A DNA stretch of 20,543 nucleotides from IMG/VR virus record IMGVR_UViG_3300044646_000998, positions 1 through 20,543 of that record. One strand, 5' to 3'. This document shows, in pieces, positions 10,637 to 18,120 of this stretch. Numbering within the stretch: the first letter of the stretch is position 1; the number at the start of each line of letters is the position of its first letter. The DNA comes from a virus. Position numbers and translations under genes: made by a program. The notes below the pieces were generated by a model. It had not been told where the DNA came from. It did not search any database and saw only the letters and a program-made list of their open reading frames with translations.

Positions 10637-12487
10637 TTACCAATCTCCATTATCGTCTGATCCGTAGTCATCGTCTGAAGTGGTATCAATTGATACTTCA
10701 TCCCGCGCCCAGAATCGGTTAGTTGGAACTGGTTTATCGTTTCCGATAAAAACGAGTCCATTACGTCGCGCCATTTCGAGGCAGTAAAGATAACTATCTG
10801 CCAAGTCGGGCGAGAACCCAGTTCTACCCTTGAAGTCATCTTTGGTTTCCACGGAAATCTTTTTGGACTTAATGGTGTATCGGCGCAGGCAAAGTTCCCT
10901 CGACAAATCAGATGATGGCGCAACGCCGAATAGAACTCGGCTCTTGAAGCCATGATAGGCTGAATACCAATATTCACTGACCAACCTATCATAAACATCT
11001 TTACACGGGCGTTTATCAACCTCTGCCGCGATTCGGTCGGTAGGTTTACCCATAGATGAGATAAGAGCGATTGCCGCGCCACCAGCGTCAAATCGTAGCC
11101 ACTCACGAATGATAGCCTGCCCGACTCGACCACCATCACCAGACACGTCCATACCAAACTTGGATGGTTGAACTCCAGCAGTCCTACAGAACCCAACAAC
11201 TTCAGTAGCCAGTTGGATTTCAAACTCAGCAGCGGCGTTAGCGGATAGCTGGATAATCTTCTGATCCTCCAACCACATGACACGATTGCGAGTCCCGCGC
11301 ACATATCCCAACTTAGCGATAGTAAGAACGCATCTGTCACCACCAACTGTGAATGCGGTATCAAACCCGGCCACCTTGGTAAATCCTTCTGAATCCCAAA
11401 GTGGTTCTTCGTTGGTGTCAGCGTTACGGATCAAGTCAGCGGTGAGAATAGTCTGAGCAAATCCAGACTTCGGCCACCAACCAATCGCGTTACGCACATA
11501 GTCGATAGCATTCTCGTCTCCGTAACACTGCTTGAGCATGATTTCCTGTTTCTTGCGATCCATCAAGAAAGGGAATGGAGAAGGTTCATTGGCAGGCGCG
11601 GCGAAGTTTGGGCTACGCATACCATTGTAGAACAAGCAAACGCCAGTCTCAGTCTCCCACTTATCCATATCTGGATTCACTGCATCAAAGTTAGAAGCAC
11701 CTTTAGGCATCGCCCAACGAGTGTGAGGATTGTCGCCAGCAGATGGGTTTCCAATGCCGATAAAGGTCACATCATTGTTAGCGGATAAGTTGACCTTGGC
11801 AGTAATCGCGCCCAACTCCATTTCTGGCAACTCATCAAGTGCTAATCTAATACGATCATTCTTACGACCACGGGTAGTATCAATAGCCTTCTGACCTTCA
11901 TTACCGGATTGGAATGCGAGAGCTTTTATCGCATTACGATAATCTTTATCCTCATCGTTAGACGCGCCACCCCAAACAATCATGTGGCGGTAGTCGATGA
12001 GCTTGCCAAACTGAACGCGAGCAGACTTCCATAACTTGGAAATGATACCCCAAATACGATCTTCGGACGCGCCCAATGTAGTAGTAGCCACCCAAGATGA
12101 AGTGCAATGTGGAGCAGCGCACCAATCAAGGTAAATCCAAAGACCGACTGGGAATGATTTGCCTGCTGATGCGCATCCAGCTAAACAAATATCAACATTG
12201 GAACACAACTCATCCAGCGTCCTAAGTAATTGGGTATTTGTATATCCTCGGTTGTAAATAGAAACTTCAGTAGGCCATTGAAGCTTAACAGCATTAAGAA
12301 AATGTTCAGATGGAGATAGTAATTTAAAATCTGACAGATTTATATTTTGTTTGTTGCAATAGTCTTTTCCATACTCGCCTCGGCTTATAGCGTAGCAGTA
12401 TAACTCAATACCAAGATCATCCATGTTTTCTGGGAATTGAATTCCGTAACGACGAATACCCTTGCTTGAAGAAAAAACTCTTGACAT
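10637..12487 (-). CDS. Terminase large subunit
   Basis: The 616-residue protein has both terminase domains. In the ATPase, Walker A is AGCASAGKS (103-111), and Walker B ends in LALDELPE with D218 and E219. The nuclease domain has VAGFDTAFT (D376), GMDVSGDGG (D447) and GFSPDLADS (D561, D564), the acidic residues of the RNase H-like fold. It would cut concatemers and pump DNA through the portal. It lies on the minus strand, divergent from the portal, whereas in most phages it runs in the same direction just upstream. Palindrome copy 5 lies inside near the 3' end, and a 5-nt-centre variant at 11926. The -35 of the late plus promoter overlaps its start codon. Confidence 0.9.
   Translation of the reverse strand: MSRVFSSSKGIRRYGIQFPENMDDLGIELYCYAISRGEYGKDYCNKQNINLSDFKLLSPSEHFLNAVKLQWPTEVSIYNRGYTNTQLLRTLDELCSNVDICLAGCASAGKSFPVGLWIYLDWCAAPHCTSSWVATTTLGASEDRIWGIISKLWKSARVQFGKLIDYRHMIVWGGASNDEDKDYRNAIKALAFQSGNEGQKAIDTTRGRKNDRIRLALDELPEMELGAITAKVNLSANNDVTFIGIGNPSAGDNPHTRWAMPKGASNFDAVNPDMDKWETETGVCLFYNGMRSPNFAAPANEPSPFPFLMDRKKQEIMLKQCYGDENAIDYVRNAIGWWPKSGFAQTILTADLIRNADTNEEPLWDSEGFTKVAGFDTAFTVGGDRCVLTIAKLGYVRGTRNRVMWLEDQKIIQLSANAAAEFEIQLATEVVGFCRTAGVQPSKFGMDVSGDGGRVGQAIIREWLRFDAGGAAIALISSMGKPTDRIAAEVDKRPCKDVYDRLVSEYWYSAYHGFKSRVLFGVAPSSDLSRELCLRRYTIKSKKISVETKDDFKGRTGFSPDLADSYLYCLEMARRNGLVFIGNDKPVPTNRFWARDEVSIDTTSDDDYGSDDNGDW
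10734..10749 (-). repeat. Dispersed palindrome, copy 5, inside terminase gene (GAAA centre)
   Basis: In gene direction this is TTATCG-GAAA-CGATAA, encoding part of FIGNDK near residues 580-585. Its sequence is identical to copies 3 and 7. Confidence 0.85.
11926..11942 (-). repeat. Variant palindrome with 5-nt centre in terminase gene
   Basis: In gene direction this is TTATCG-TAATG-CGATAA, i.e. both 6-bp arms intact with a 5-nt centre that again starts with TAA. It may be a functional variant or a chance match. Confidence 0.45.
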
Positions 12488-12508
12488 ATCAATAAGAAAA
12501 TATATTTT
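12481..12508 (+). promoter_or_regulatory. Plus-strand promoter of the late genes
   Basis: TTGACA (12481-12486) is followed after 16 nt by TATTTT (12503-12508), preceded by an A-tract (12472-12477). The start would be near 12515, just before the ATG at 12524. AAAAAACTCTTGACATA is repeated at 17847-17863. The -35 overlaps the terminase start codon on the other strand, so the two genes may exclude one another. Confidence 0.5.
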
Positions 12509-12523
12509 GATTTCAAAAGCAAG

Positions 12524-12901
12524 ATGAAACTAAAAAACAAAAACCTCGCACCAATCGGCGGCTGGTTCTTTAAATATGAGATCAAGCGCGATAAACTCAC
12601 GTTTCCTGCAATTGTTTACGGAAGCACATGGACTTCTTTGATAAAGAATATCGAAAAAGACTATCGCTCAAATAACGTAGAACTTCCAAGTAATATTGAA
12701 GAGATTGTTGAAGATCAAATCTGCCAGCGTCAACCAAGTGATCGTTGCTGGTATAGCGATGGTCTTGGAGATAAAATTGCTCAAGCCATCCATACAGTTG
12801 CAGCGGTAACTGACAAAGTTTTGAAAACTAAACTTGAACAAAAAGCTAAAATATGTCCTTCATGCAATAAGCGTAGGGCCGTATTGAACAAATTATCGTA
12901 A
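12524..12901 (+). CDS. Hypothetical protein, first late gene (125 aa)
   Basis: The 125-residue protein begins with a basic segment and APIGGWFFKYEIKRDKLTFP, then has ICQRQPSDRCWYSDGLGDKI (about 65-84), a helix, and a CPSCNKRR zinc-like end with only one CxxC pair. Similar proteins of about this size sit next to portal or terminase genes in some environmental podoviruses, from memory. A small-terminase role is possible by position but not shown. The stop TAA is inside palindrome copy 6. Confidence 0.75.
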   Translation: MKLKNKNLAPIGGWFFKYEIKRDKLTFPAIVYGSTWTSLIKNIEKDYRSNNVELPSNIEEIVEDQICQRQPSDRCWYSDGLGDKIAQAIHTVAAVTDKVLKTKLEQKAKICPSCNKRRAVLNKLS

Positions 12902-12908
12902 ACGATAA
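12893..12908 (+). repeat. Dispersed palindrome, copy 6 (TAAA centre)
   Basis: TTATCG-TAAA-CGATAA. It contains the stop TAA (12899-12901) of the upstream gene and ends 5 nt before the portal ATG at 12914. It replaces any Shine-Dalgarno in the short gap. Confidence 0.85.
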
Positions 12909-12913
12909 AACAT

Positions 12914-15421
12914 ATGCTTTCCGTAGGCAACGATAACTTTTCACTTGCTGTTTTAGATCAAGACGGCAAACCACCCGAAACGCGAATCTCCAACGCTTCA
13001 CACGCTTGGAATATCGCAAATCACTTGCGACTTGCTAACATCGGGCGTGAGAATAAACGTATCCGTATTTTTAAAGCATATAAATCCTTTCCTCCCACCG
13101 GATACAGCAAGCTTGCCGAAAAACGTTTGCCTTGGCAATCGGATGTAAACTACGGGCAACTTGCATTCATTGTTGATAACCAGAAGTCCAGTTACTACGA
13201 TGTCATTACGGAACGGCAAGCTTGCTGCACCATCAAAACTAAATACGGAAACGAAAAAGAACGGCTCGTTAACTCCGAAAACATTTCCATCGCATTCGAC
13301 CAAGCAATCCGCGAATGGCCCGGATACCTCTACAATACAGAGCAAGACCTTGAGGAGATGCTTTTGTATGGAAAAGGAATCGGAATGTGGGATTCCCCTC
13401 TGGGATGGATGCCAGAACACGTCTTCTTATCCGACCTTCTCTTTCCAGACGACATTAGGATCGACTTTTGCAACCTTGAAGAGTTTGTGCGCCGTGTCCG
13501 TCTGACACCATACGAACTCTACAAGAAGATCGAGAATCGTGCGGCGGCAGAAGCAATGGGATGGAATGTGGACGCAGCAATTGACGCTATTCGCTTCCAT
13601 CGTGCATTCAGCAACAATCGCAAGACCCGCGAAGACTTTTTCCGCACGATCAGCGAAGCAGGATTTAACTGGTCACTTTCCGTAAACCAGAAGATCGACC
13701 TCTACGAAGTTTACTGGAGGGAGTTTGACGGCAAGATCAGTAAGGCGATTATCCTTCAAGACTACCAACCCATCTCGGACTACATCAACTCCAATATCAA
13801 GGGAGCAGGCAAGATCAGTGAAGATGATGTCAGAAGCCAACATGGGTTTATGATGCTGAAAATTGGACTATTCAACTCATGGGATGAGATTCTGTATATG
13901 CTGACCGACTCGGTTGGCAGCGGACTCTTCCAAGACATCAAGAGCCAAGCGGAATCGGCATTCGTCGCCTGTCGCCAGTATGACTTCACGATGAACTCGC
14001 TGGTTGATGCAGTGCGCCTCAACTCCATGTTGATGATCGAAGGTCAAGGCCCAGACGCAACTAAGATGTTGAAGCAGATGGAATGGTTGCCAATCAGCGT
14101 CATGCCAGATGGAGCAAAGTTCATCCAGAACCGCTTCCAGCTTCCAGTAGCAGAAAGCATGAGCTTCATGCAGTTCTTCATGGGAGATATGTATCGCGGC
14201 ATGGGTCAGTATCGCATCAATGCACCAACCGCTGGAGGAAAACAAAGGACAAAGGGCGAAGCAGAACTGGATGCTGCGGAGTCTGCCAAACTATCCGGAA
14301 CTCAGATTCGCCGATTCAACGAGTGCCAAACCCTATACTTCAAACAACTCTATAAACGCTTCGTAAACGCTAAATCCAGCGATGATGGATACGAGTATGT
14401 TAAGAAGTTCTATGAGATTCTTGAAGAACTCGGAACTCCAAAAGAAGCAGCGCAATGGAAGAACATCACAAGCATTCGTTCTAACCTTATCAATGGTGCT
14501 GGTAGCCCATCGTTTAAGCTCATCACGGCAGAGAAGTTGCTTAACATCACAGCAATCACTCCAGCCAACGAAGGGCAGGAGAACGCAGTTAAAGATGCAA
14601 TCGCCGCACTCTCTGGACGAGACAACGTAGCTCGCTACCGAAATACTAAGGTCAGCAAGATTGATGATACAACTCGTATCATTGGATTTGAGAATGCTGG
14701 TATGACTGATGCGTTCGTGAACCCAGCCAACTTCCCTGTGCTTCCGACCGATCCACACATCGAACACGCGCAGGGTCACTTCCAAGATTTGGTCATGCAG
14801 TTGCAGATGAATATGCAGTCTGTGCAAGCGGGACAACCAGAGTTCGCTGAAATCTCGAAAGCGGTTCGTGCAATCAAATTCAAGGGTGGTCACATCATGG
14901 CACACGTTGAGTATATCAGCAAAGACCAATCCAAGCAGGATTTCTTGAAACAATTCATGCAAGGCATGAACGAGGCTCAGAAGATGGCCGACGAACTTCA
15001 GCAAGTTTACGTTCAGATGGCAGAGGCAGAAGCTCAGAAATCTGGTCAGCCAAACTCCGAGGAAGACATCAAACTTCAATACCTCGCCGCTAAATCTGGC
15101 ATCGAAATCGACACCAAGAAGAAACTCGCCGACATCTCAATTGGTAAAGCTTCTATCAGTCACGCTCAACGCACCGAGCAGCGCAAAGAACAAGGCATCA
15201 CTCAACTTGCGCTTCAGAAGGCCAAGGCTCGCGCTGAGATTCAGAAGGAGAAAGCAAAGCAAGCAGCAATGCAAAGCAAGCAGGCTCCAGAGATGGAAGA
15301 GCCAGAAATGGAAAAAGAAGAGCCAGAGGAAATGGAGACTGAAACCGAAGAGGTTGAGACTCCAGAAGGAACCGAAGAAGTTGAGATGGAAGTAGAGGAG
15401 CCGCCACCAGCAACGCTATGA
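12914..15421 (+). CDS. Portal protein (large, 835 aa)
   Basis: This 835-residue protein has the size, order and style of podovirus-type portal (head-tail connector) proteins: an N-terminal and central mixed region, the TGGKQRTKGEAELDAAESAK-like motif after AINAP (segment near 435-460) typical of portal clip/stem segments, then a long helical barrel-like region. The last 170 residues are strongly helical and Lys/Gln-rich and end in an acidic Glu tail (about 790-835). The portal is the ring through which the terminase pumps DNA. Identification rests on position before scaffold and capsid genes and on this layout, not on a decisive motif. The 3' end overlaps the next gene by ATGA. Confidence 0.78.
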   Translation: MLSVGNDNFSLAVLDQDGKPPETRISNASHAWNIANHLRLANIGRENKRIRIFKAYKSFPPTGYSKLAEKRLPWQSDVNYGQLAFIVDNQKSSYYDVITERQACCTIKTKYGNEKERLVNSENISIAFDQAIREWPGYLYNTEQDLEEMLLYGKGIGMWDSPLGWMPEHVFLSDLLFPDDIRIDFCNLEEFVRRVRLTPYELYKKIENRAAAEAMGWNVDAAIDAIRFHRAFSNNRKTREDFFRTISEAGFNWSLSVNQKIDLYEVYWREFDGKISKAIILQDYQPISDYINSNIKGAGKISEDDVRSQHGFMMLKIGLFNSWDEILYMLTDSVGSGLFQDIKSQAESAFVACRQYDFTMNSLVDAVRLNSMLMIEGQGPDATKMLKQMEWLPISVMPDGAKFIQNRFQLPVAESMSFMQFFMGDMYRGMGQYRINAPTAGGKQRTKGEAELDAAESAKLSGTQIRRFNECQTLYFKQLYKRFVNAKSSDDGYEYVKKFYEILEELGTPKEAAQWKNITSIRSNLINGAGSPSFKLITAEKLLNITAITPANEGQENAVKDAIAALSGRDNVARYRNTKVSKIDDTTRIIGFENAGMTDAFVNPANFPVLPTDPHIEHAQGHFQDLVMQLQMNMQSVQAGQPEFAEISKAVRAIKFKGGHIMAHVEYISKDQSKQDFLKQFMQGMNEAQKMADELQQVYVQMAEAEAQKSGQPNSEEDIKLQYLAAKSGIEIDTKKKLADISIGKASISHAQRTEQRKEQGITQLALQKAKARAEIQKEKAKQAAMQSKQAPEMEEPEMEKEEPEEMETETEEVETPEGTEEVEMEVEEPPPATL

Positions 15422-16242
15422 AAATATACGATATATTAACAAATGTTGTTTCTGGAGAAAATAAAACTCCATCATTTGATGAAACGCAATATACTCCAGA
15501 TGTTAGAAAAGATAGACAAAAAGTTCTTTTAAAAGGTTTTAATCCAGAAAGTTCTGACTATGATTATCTAAATGCAGAAAAGGCTGGAATATTGCCAGAA
15601 ATGACAGGGAGGAATAAAGGCCACATGGGTTCTGTTGCTCCTGTAACATCTGAAATATACGAGCAATATAAAAAACATGGGTTGCCTTCTGGTGAGGCTT
15701 ATATTGTTTTAAAAGGAGCAAGTCATCCAACTCACAATTATTTGGTAGAGGGAGAAGCTGAACGAGGATTTGAAATCAAAAAATATGGAGACAGATATTT
15801 TTCTGTTCCAAAACAAACAAAATCAATTTTTGGTTATCCAATTGTAGAACCAGATGAAGGGCTTTTGAAATGGTTCAAAGAAAACCCAGAAACAACTGGA
15901 ATGCAATGGGGAGTTGGAAAGAACGAATCTCCAACAGATACTCCACGTTCAATCGTTCTAAATCCATTTAGCAAATTAAATGAAGATCAAAAAATGGCGG
16001 TAGCAAAGAATGAAGCTATCAGACATTTCATTGATGAGAAAAACATCATACCAAAATTCAATCTAACTCCAGAACAAGAGAAGGCATTTGCTGGAACTCA
16101 ATATGGAAAGGTTGCAGATAAAACCCCGCTCAAGCAAAGCATACTGGCTCGTATCCTTACTGGAGACGAATCTGTTGGAACAATAACTCCAATGCAAAAG
16201 CGTTGGGCCGACTGGCTAAAAACACAACTACCAAAAGAATGA
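15418..16242 (+). CDS. Hypothetical protein between portal and scaffold (274 aa)
   Basis: The 274-residue protein has the distinct segments NAEKAGILPEMTGRNKGHMG (about 52-71), AYIVLKGASHPTHNYLVEGE (about 94-113) and YGDRYFSVPK (about 123-132), which I recall from conserved phage proteins of unknown role. A Pro-rich strand region and a helical C-terminus (PMQKRWADWLKTQLPKE) follow. It is visibly more AT-rich than the portal and capsid genes, which suggests a separate origin. The ATG overlaps the portal TGA (ATGA), so translation is coupled. It may be a virion or internal protein; nothing shows a catalytic site. Confidence 0.75.
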   Translation: MKIYDILTNVVSGENKTPSFDETQYTPDVRKDRQKVLLKGFNPESSDYDYLNAEKAGILPEMTGRNKGHMGSVAPVTSEIYEQYKKHGLPSGEAYIVLKGASHPTHNYLVEGEAERGFEIKKYGDRYFSVPKQTKSIFGYPIVEPDEGLLKWFKENPETTGMQWGVGKNESPTDTPRSIVLNPFSKLNEDQKMAVAKNEAIRHFIDEKNIIPKFNLTPEQEKAFAGTQYGKVADKTPLKQSILARILTGDESVGTITPMQKRWADWLKTQLPKE

Positions 16243-16484
16243 CTACTGAAAAAGTAAAATCCCTATGCGCGGCAATAACCTCACACGAAGACTGGAACAA
16301 ACTACAGGCGTATTTACTACTTAATGTAAACCCACCAGAAGGAGTAACCACACTTATCCATGCAATCAAAGCTATTGATGCTATTGGAACGGAAGAGCAA
16401 GGAGCATTCAAAAAAACAAAAGCTACTGCAAAGCATAAAGAACTTGCGGATAGCACGGTTGATCCAGACCTCGACGAAATCTAA
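16239..16484 (+). CDS. Small hypothetical protein (81 aa)
   Basis: An 81-residue helical protein with LNVNPPEGVTTLIHAIKAID in the middle and an acidic end (DSTVDPDLDEI). The start at 16239 is chosen by its ATGA overlap with the previous stop; an upstream ATG at 16203 would overlap more. It lies 3 bp before the scaffold gene. Not recognised. Confidence 0.75.
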   Translation: MTTEKVKSLCAAITSHEDWNKLQAYLLLNVNPPEGVTTLIHAIKAIDAIGTEEQGAFKKTKATAKHKELADSTVDPDLDEI

Positions 16485-16487
16485 TTT

Positions 16488-17771
16488 ATGGCAGACACAA
16501 ACGACACAGCAGACGTAATCGCGGAATTGAAATCCAAACCTCAAGTCCCGATTAAAGGTAACACATCTGACTTCCTCAAGAAGTTCAGCAAACAACAAGC
16601 CGACGAAGGCAAGCCCAGTGCTACCAATGTTGGTGATCCTAATCTCGGAATACCTAAATACAATGAAGAAGAACCACCAGAAGAACATACCGGAGTTACC
16701 GAGGCTGAAATCACGTCTGACCGAACAGGAAAGAAAAAAGGTTTCGTTGAGCGACAGATTGAAGAGAACCGAAAGCTCAAAGAAGAACTTGAGAAATATA
16801 AGAAAGATGAAATCCCAAAGTTTGAAACAAAAATCCAAGAACTTGAACGATTGGTATCCGAATCAAAATCGACGGCAGAAACCAACCACTACCAAGAACA
16901 ACTCAACAAAGCCAATCAAGAAAAGCTGGAAGTTGAGCAACAACTATCAGAGCAAATCAAAGAATTGCGGAGTAAGCTTGATTTCCACGACATCACAAGC
17001 AATCCCGACTTCAAAAAGAATTACCTCGATCCTATCAAGAATACCTACGATACTGCGAGACAGTTGCTATCGAATGATCCAACGCTTCTTTCAACTTTCT
17101 CCCGTGCTGTCAATGCAAACGCCTCCATTTTTAATGCGGCATCCGAAGAAGATCGTAGAGCAGCAGAAGCTGACCGCGACCAAGCGTTCGAGGAAATCAC
17201 GAATTCACTCTCGCAATTCAAGCAGTATCAATTCGCAGAGCAAGTCAACAGCTTCATCAAAGCAACTCAAAGCCACCATTCAGCCCTCGTTAACTTTGAG
17301 GAAACCAAGCAGAATATCATCCAAACCGCAAAACAACGCGAGCAAGAAGGCAGGAACAAATATCTAAATCAGTGGCGCGAAAGCTACAAGAACACACAGC
17401 AGGAGATCGACAATGCTACGGCAATTCCAGATACCCTTGCTGACTACATGAAGGAGAAGGGAATCAAGTATGACTTGTCACGTGACGAGGCTATCGCACT
17501 TGCTGCGACTCAGCAGAGCAACGAGCAAGCATCGGTGGAAGACATGAACCGCTTGATCCACCAAGGCCGTGCATACCAAAAGATGCAGGCTCAACTGAAG
17601 GCATTGCATGAAATGGTGAAAGAGAAAGATGAGTATATCGCACAACTAAAAGGTTCGTCGCGCATCACATCTTCGCCAAGTGCATCGGATTCCCAGAAAC
17701 CAAGAATGAGTATTACGGAAGGACTGGCTGCTAAACTTGCGAAATTCTCGCCGCAAGCACGAACAGCATAA
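16488..17771 (+). CDS. Scaffolding protein candidate (427 aa)
   Basis: The 427-residue protein is highly charged and helical, with a coiled coil at about 85-180 (ERQIEENRKLKEELEKYKKD, then EKLEVEQQLSEQIKELRSKL) and further helices to 390. The Ser/Gln-rich C-terminus ends in KLAKFSPQARTA. Position between portal and capsid genes and composition are those of an internal scaffold, which guides procapsid assembly and leaves before or during packaging. The short basic C-terminal stretch could be the capsid-binding end. It is followed by a strong terminator at 17800-17843. No protease domain was seen. Confidence 0.78.
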   Translation: MADTNDTADVIAELKSKPQVPIKGNTSDFLKKFSKQQADEGKPSATNVGDPNLGIPKYNEEEPPEEHTGVTEAEITSDRTGKKKGFVERQIEENRKLKEELEKYKKDEIPKFETKIQELERLVSESKSTAETNHYQEQLNKANQEKLEVEQQLSEQIKELRSKLDFHDITSNPDFKKNYLDPIKNTYDTARQLLSNDPTLLSTFSRAVNANASIFNAASEEDRRAAEADRDQAFEEITNSLSQFKQYQFAEQVNSFIKATQSHHSALVNFEETKQNIIQTAKQREQEGRNKYLNQWRESYKNTQQEIDNATAIPDTLADYMKEKGIKYDLSRDEAIALAATQQSNEQASVEDMNRLIHQGRAYQKMQAQLKALHEMVKEKDEYIAQLKGSSRITSSPSASDSQKPRMSITEGLAAKLAKFSPQARTA

Positions 17772-17799
17772 GCCTTACATTCTAAAATCTGGCATAGGT

Positions 17800-17843
17800 G
17801 GGGGAGGTAGTTTGTCGCTGTGCTACCTCCCCCAATTTTTTTT
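17800..17843 (+). terminator. Rho-independent terminator after scaffold gene
   Basis: GGGGGAGGTAG (17800-17810) and CTACCTCCCCC (17823-17833) form a perfect 11-bp stem with a 12-nt loop, followed by AA and eight T (17836-17843). A textbook terminator, separating scaffold and earlier late genes from the capsid gene. Confidence 0.9.
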
Positions 17844-17855
17844 GTAAAAAAACTC

Positions 17856-17861
17856 TTGACA
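17856..17861 (+). promoter_or_regulatory. Promoter -35 candidate upstream of capsid
   Basis: TTGACA with an A-tract immediately before it lies in a 17-bp sequence, AAAAAACTCTTGACATA, that is also at 12472-12488 in the late promoter. No good -10 is found at 16-18 nt, so a second factor or a different -10 would be needed. A promoter is expected here because a terminator precedes it. Confidence 0.4.
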
Positions 17862-17867
17862 TAGTAA

Positions 17868-17960
17868 ATGAGTAATTGCAATGTCCAGCGCAACGGGATA
17901 GACGAAATTATCGGAAACGATAAAATTAGTGCGTGGGCGAACCCGGCCTTGGAGTTATAG
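17868..17960 (+). CDS. Possible leader peptide upstream of capsid (30 aa)
   Basis: A 30-codon frame starts at ATG 17868 and reads MSNCNVQRNGIDEIIGNDK, then ISAWANPALEL, to a TAG at 17958. It contains palindrome copy 7 in frame and stops inside the hairpin at 17949-17968. It could be a leader peptide controlling the downstream hairpins, or chance. No Shine-Dalgarno. Confidence 0.3.
   Translation: MSNCNVQRNGIDEIIGNDKISAWANPALEL
17908..17923 (+). repeat. Dispersed palindrome, copy 7 (GAAA centre)
   Basis: TTATCG-GAAA-CGATAA in the capsid leader, 197 nt before the capsid ATG; identical in gene direction to copies 3 and 5. It is the only copy in a long untranslated leader. Confidence 0.85.
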
Positions 17961-18063
17961 GTCTCCAATTAAAAACTATTCCGGACTGGTCTTTCAAAAG
18001 ACACCGAGGGTTGAACTCCGGCTCGAAAACAACAAGCATTCGCTTGGGGCTTTCGAGCCTTTT
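17949..18063 (+). promoter_or_regulatory. Structured leader of the capsid gene
   Basis: Three hairpins follow each other: TTGGAG/CTCCAA (17949-17968), GTCTTT-CA-AAAGAC (17989-18002), and a nested one with GGCTCGAAA (18020-18028) pairing with TTTCGAGCC (18051-18059) around CAAGC-ATTC-GCTTG. The last is followed by TTTT and G, a terminator-like end. An attenuator or a stability element for the capsid mRNA is inferred. Confidence 0.5.
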
Positions 18064-18120
18064 GCGTTTGCGAACCAAACTAAAACTAAACCAAAATCAA
18101 ACTCAAACAAACTAAATATT

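Noticed and set aside
10415-10665. Plus-strand open frame in the gap before the terminase end
   Set aside because: No ATG, GTG or TTG in its first half; composition is ambiguous and it would overlap the terminase 3' end.
10600-11364. 254-codon minus-strand frame overlapping the terminase gene in another frame
   Set aside because: The terminase frame carries all the motifs; this frame has Ser/Leu-rich shadow composition.
14333-15079. 248-codon minus-strand open frame inside the portal gene
   Set aside because: Antisense shadow of the portal; low-complexity Leu/Cys-rich translation and no start signals.
17935-18030. tRNA-like arms in the capsid leader
   Set aside because: The loops GTTGAAC and CTTTCAAA look tRNA-like, but no 7-bp acceptor stem or proper 5-bp anticodon stem with a 7-nt loop can be drawn.
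17929-18120. In-frame 64-codon extension of the capsid gene from a GTG
   Set aside because: This segment forms several hairpins and an A/C-rich run; the ATG at 18121 begins a typical capsid-like N-terminus.
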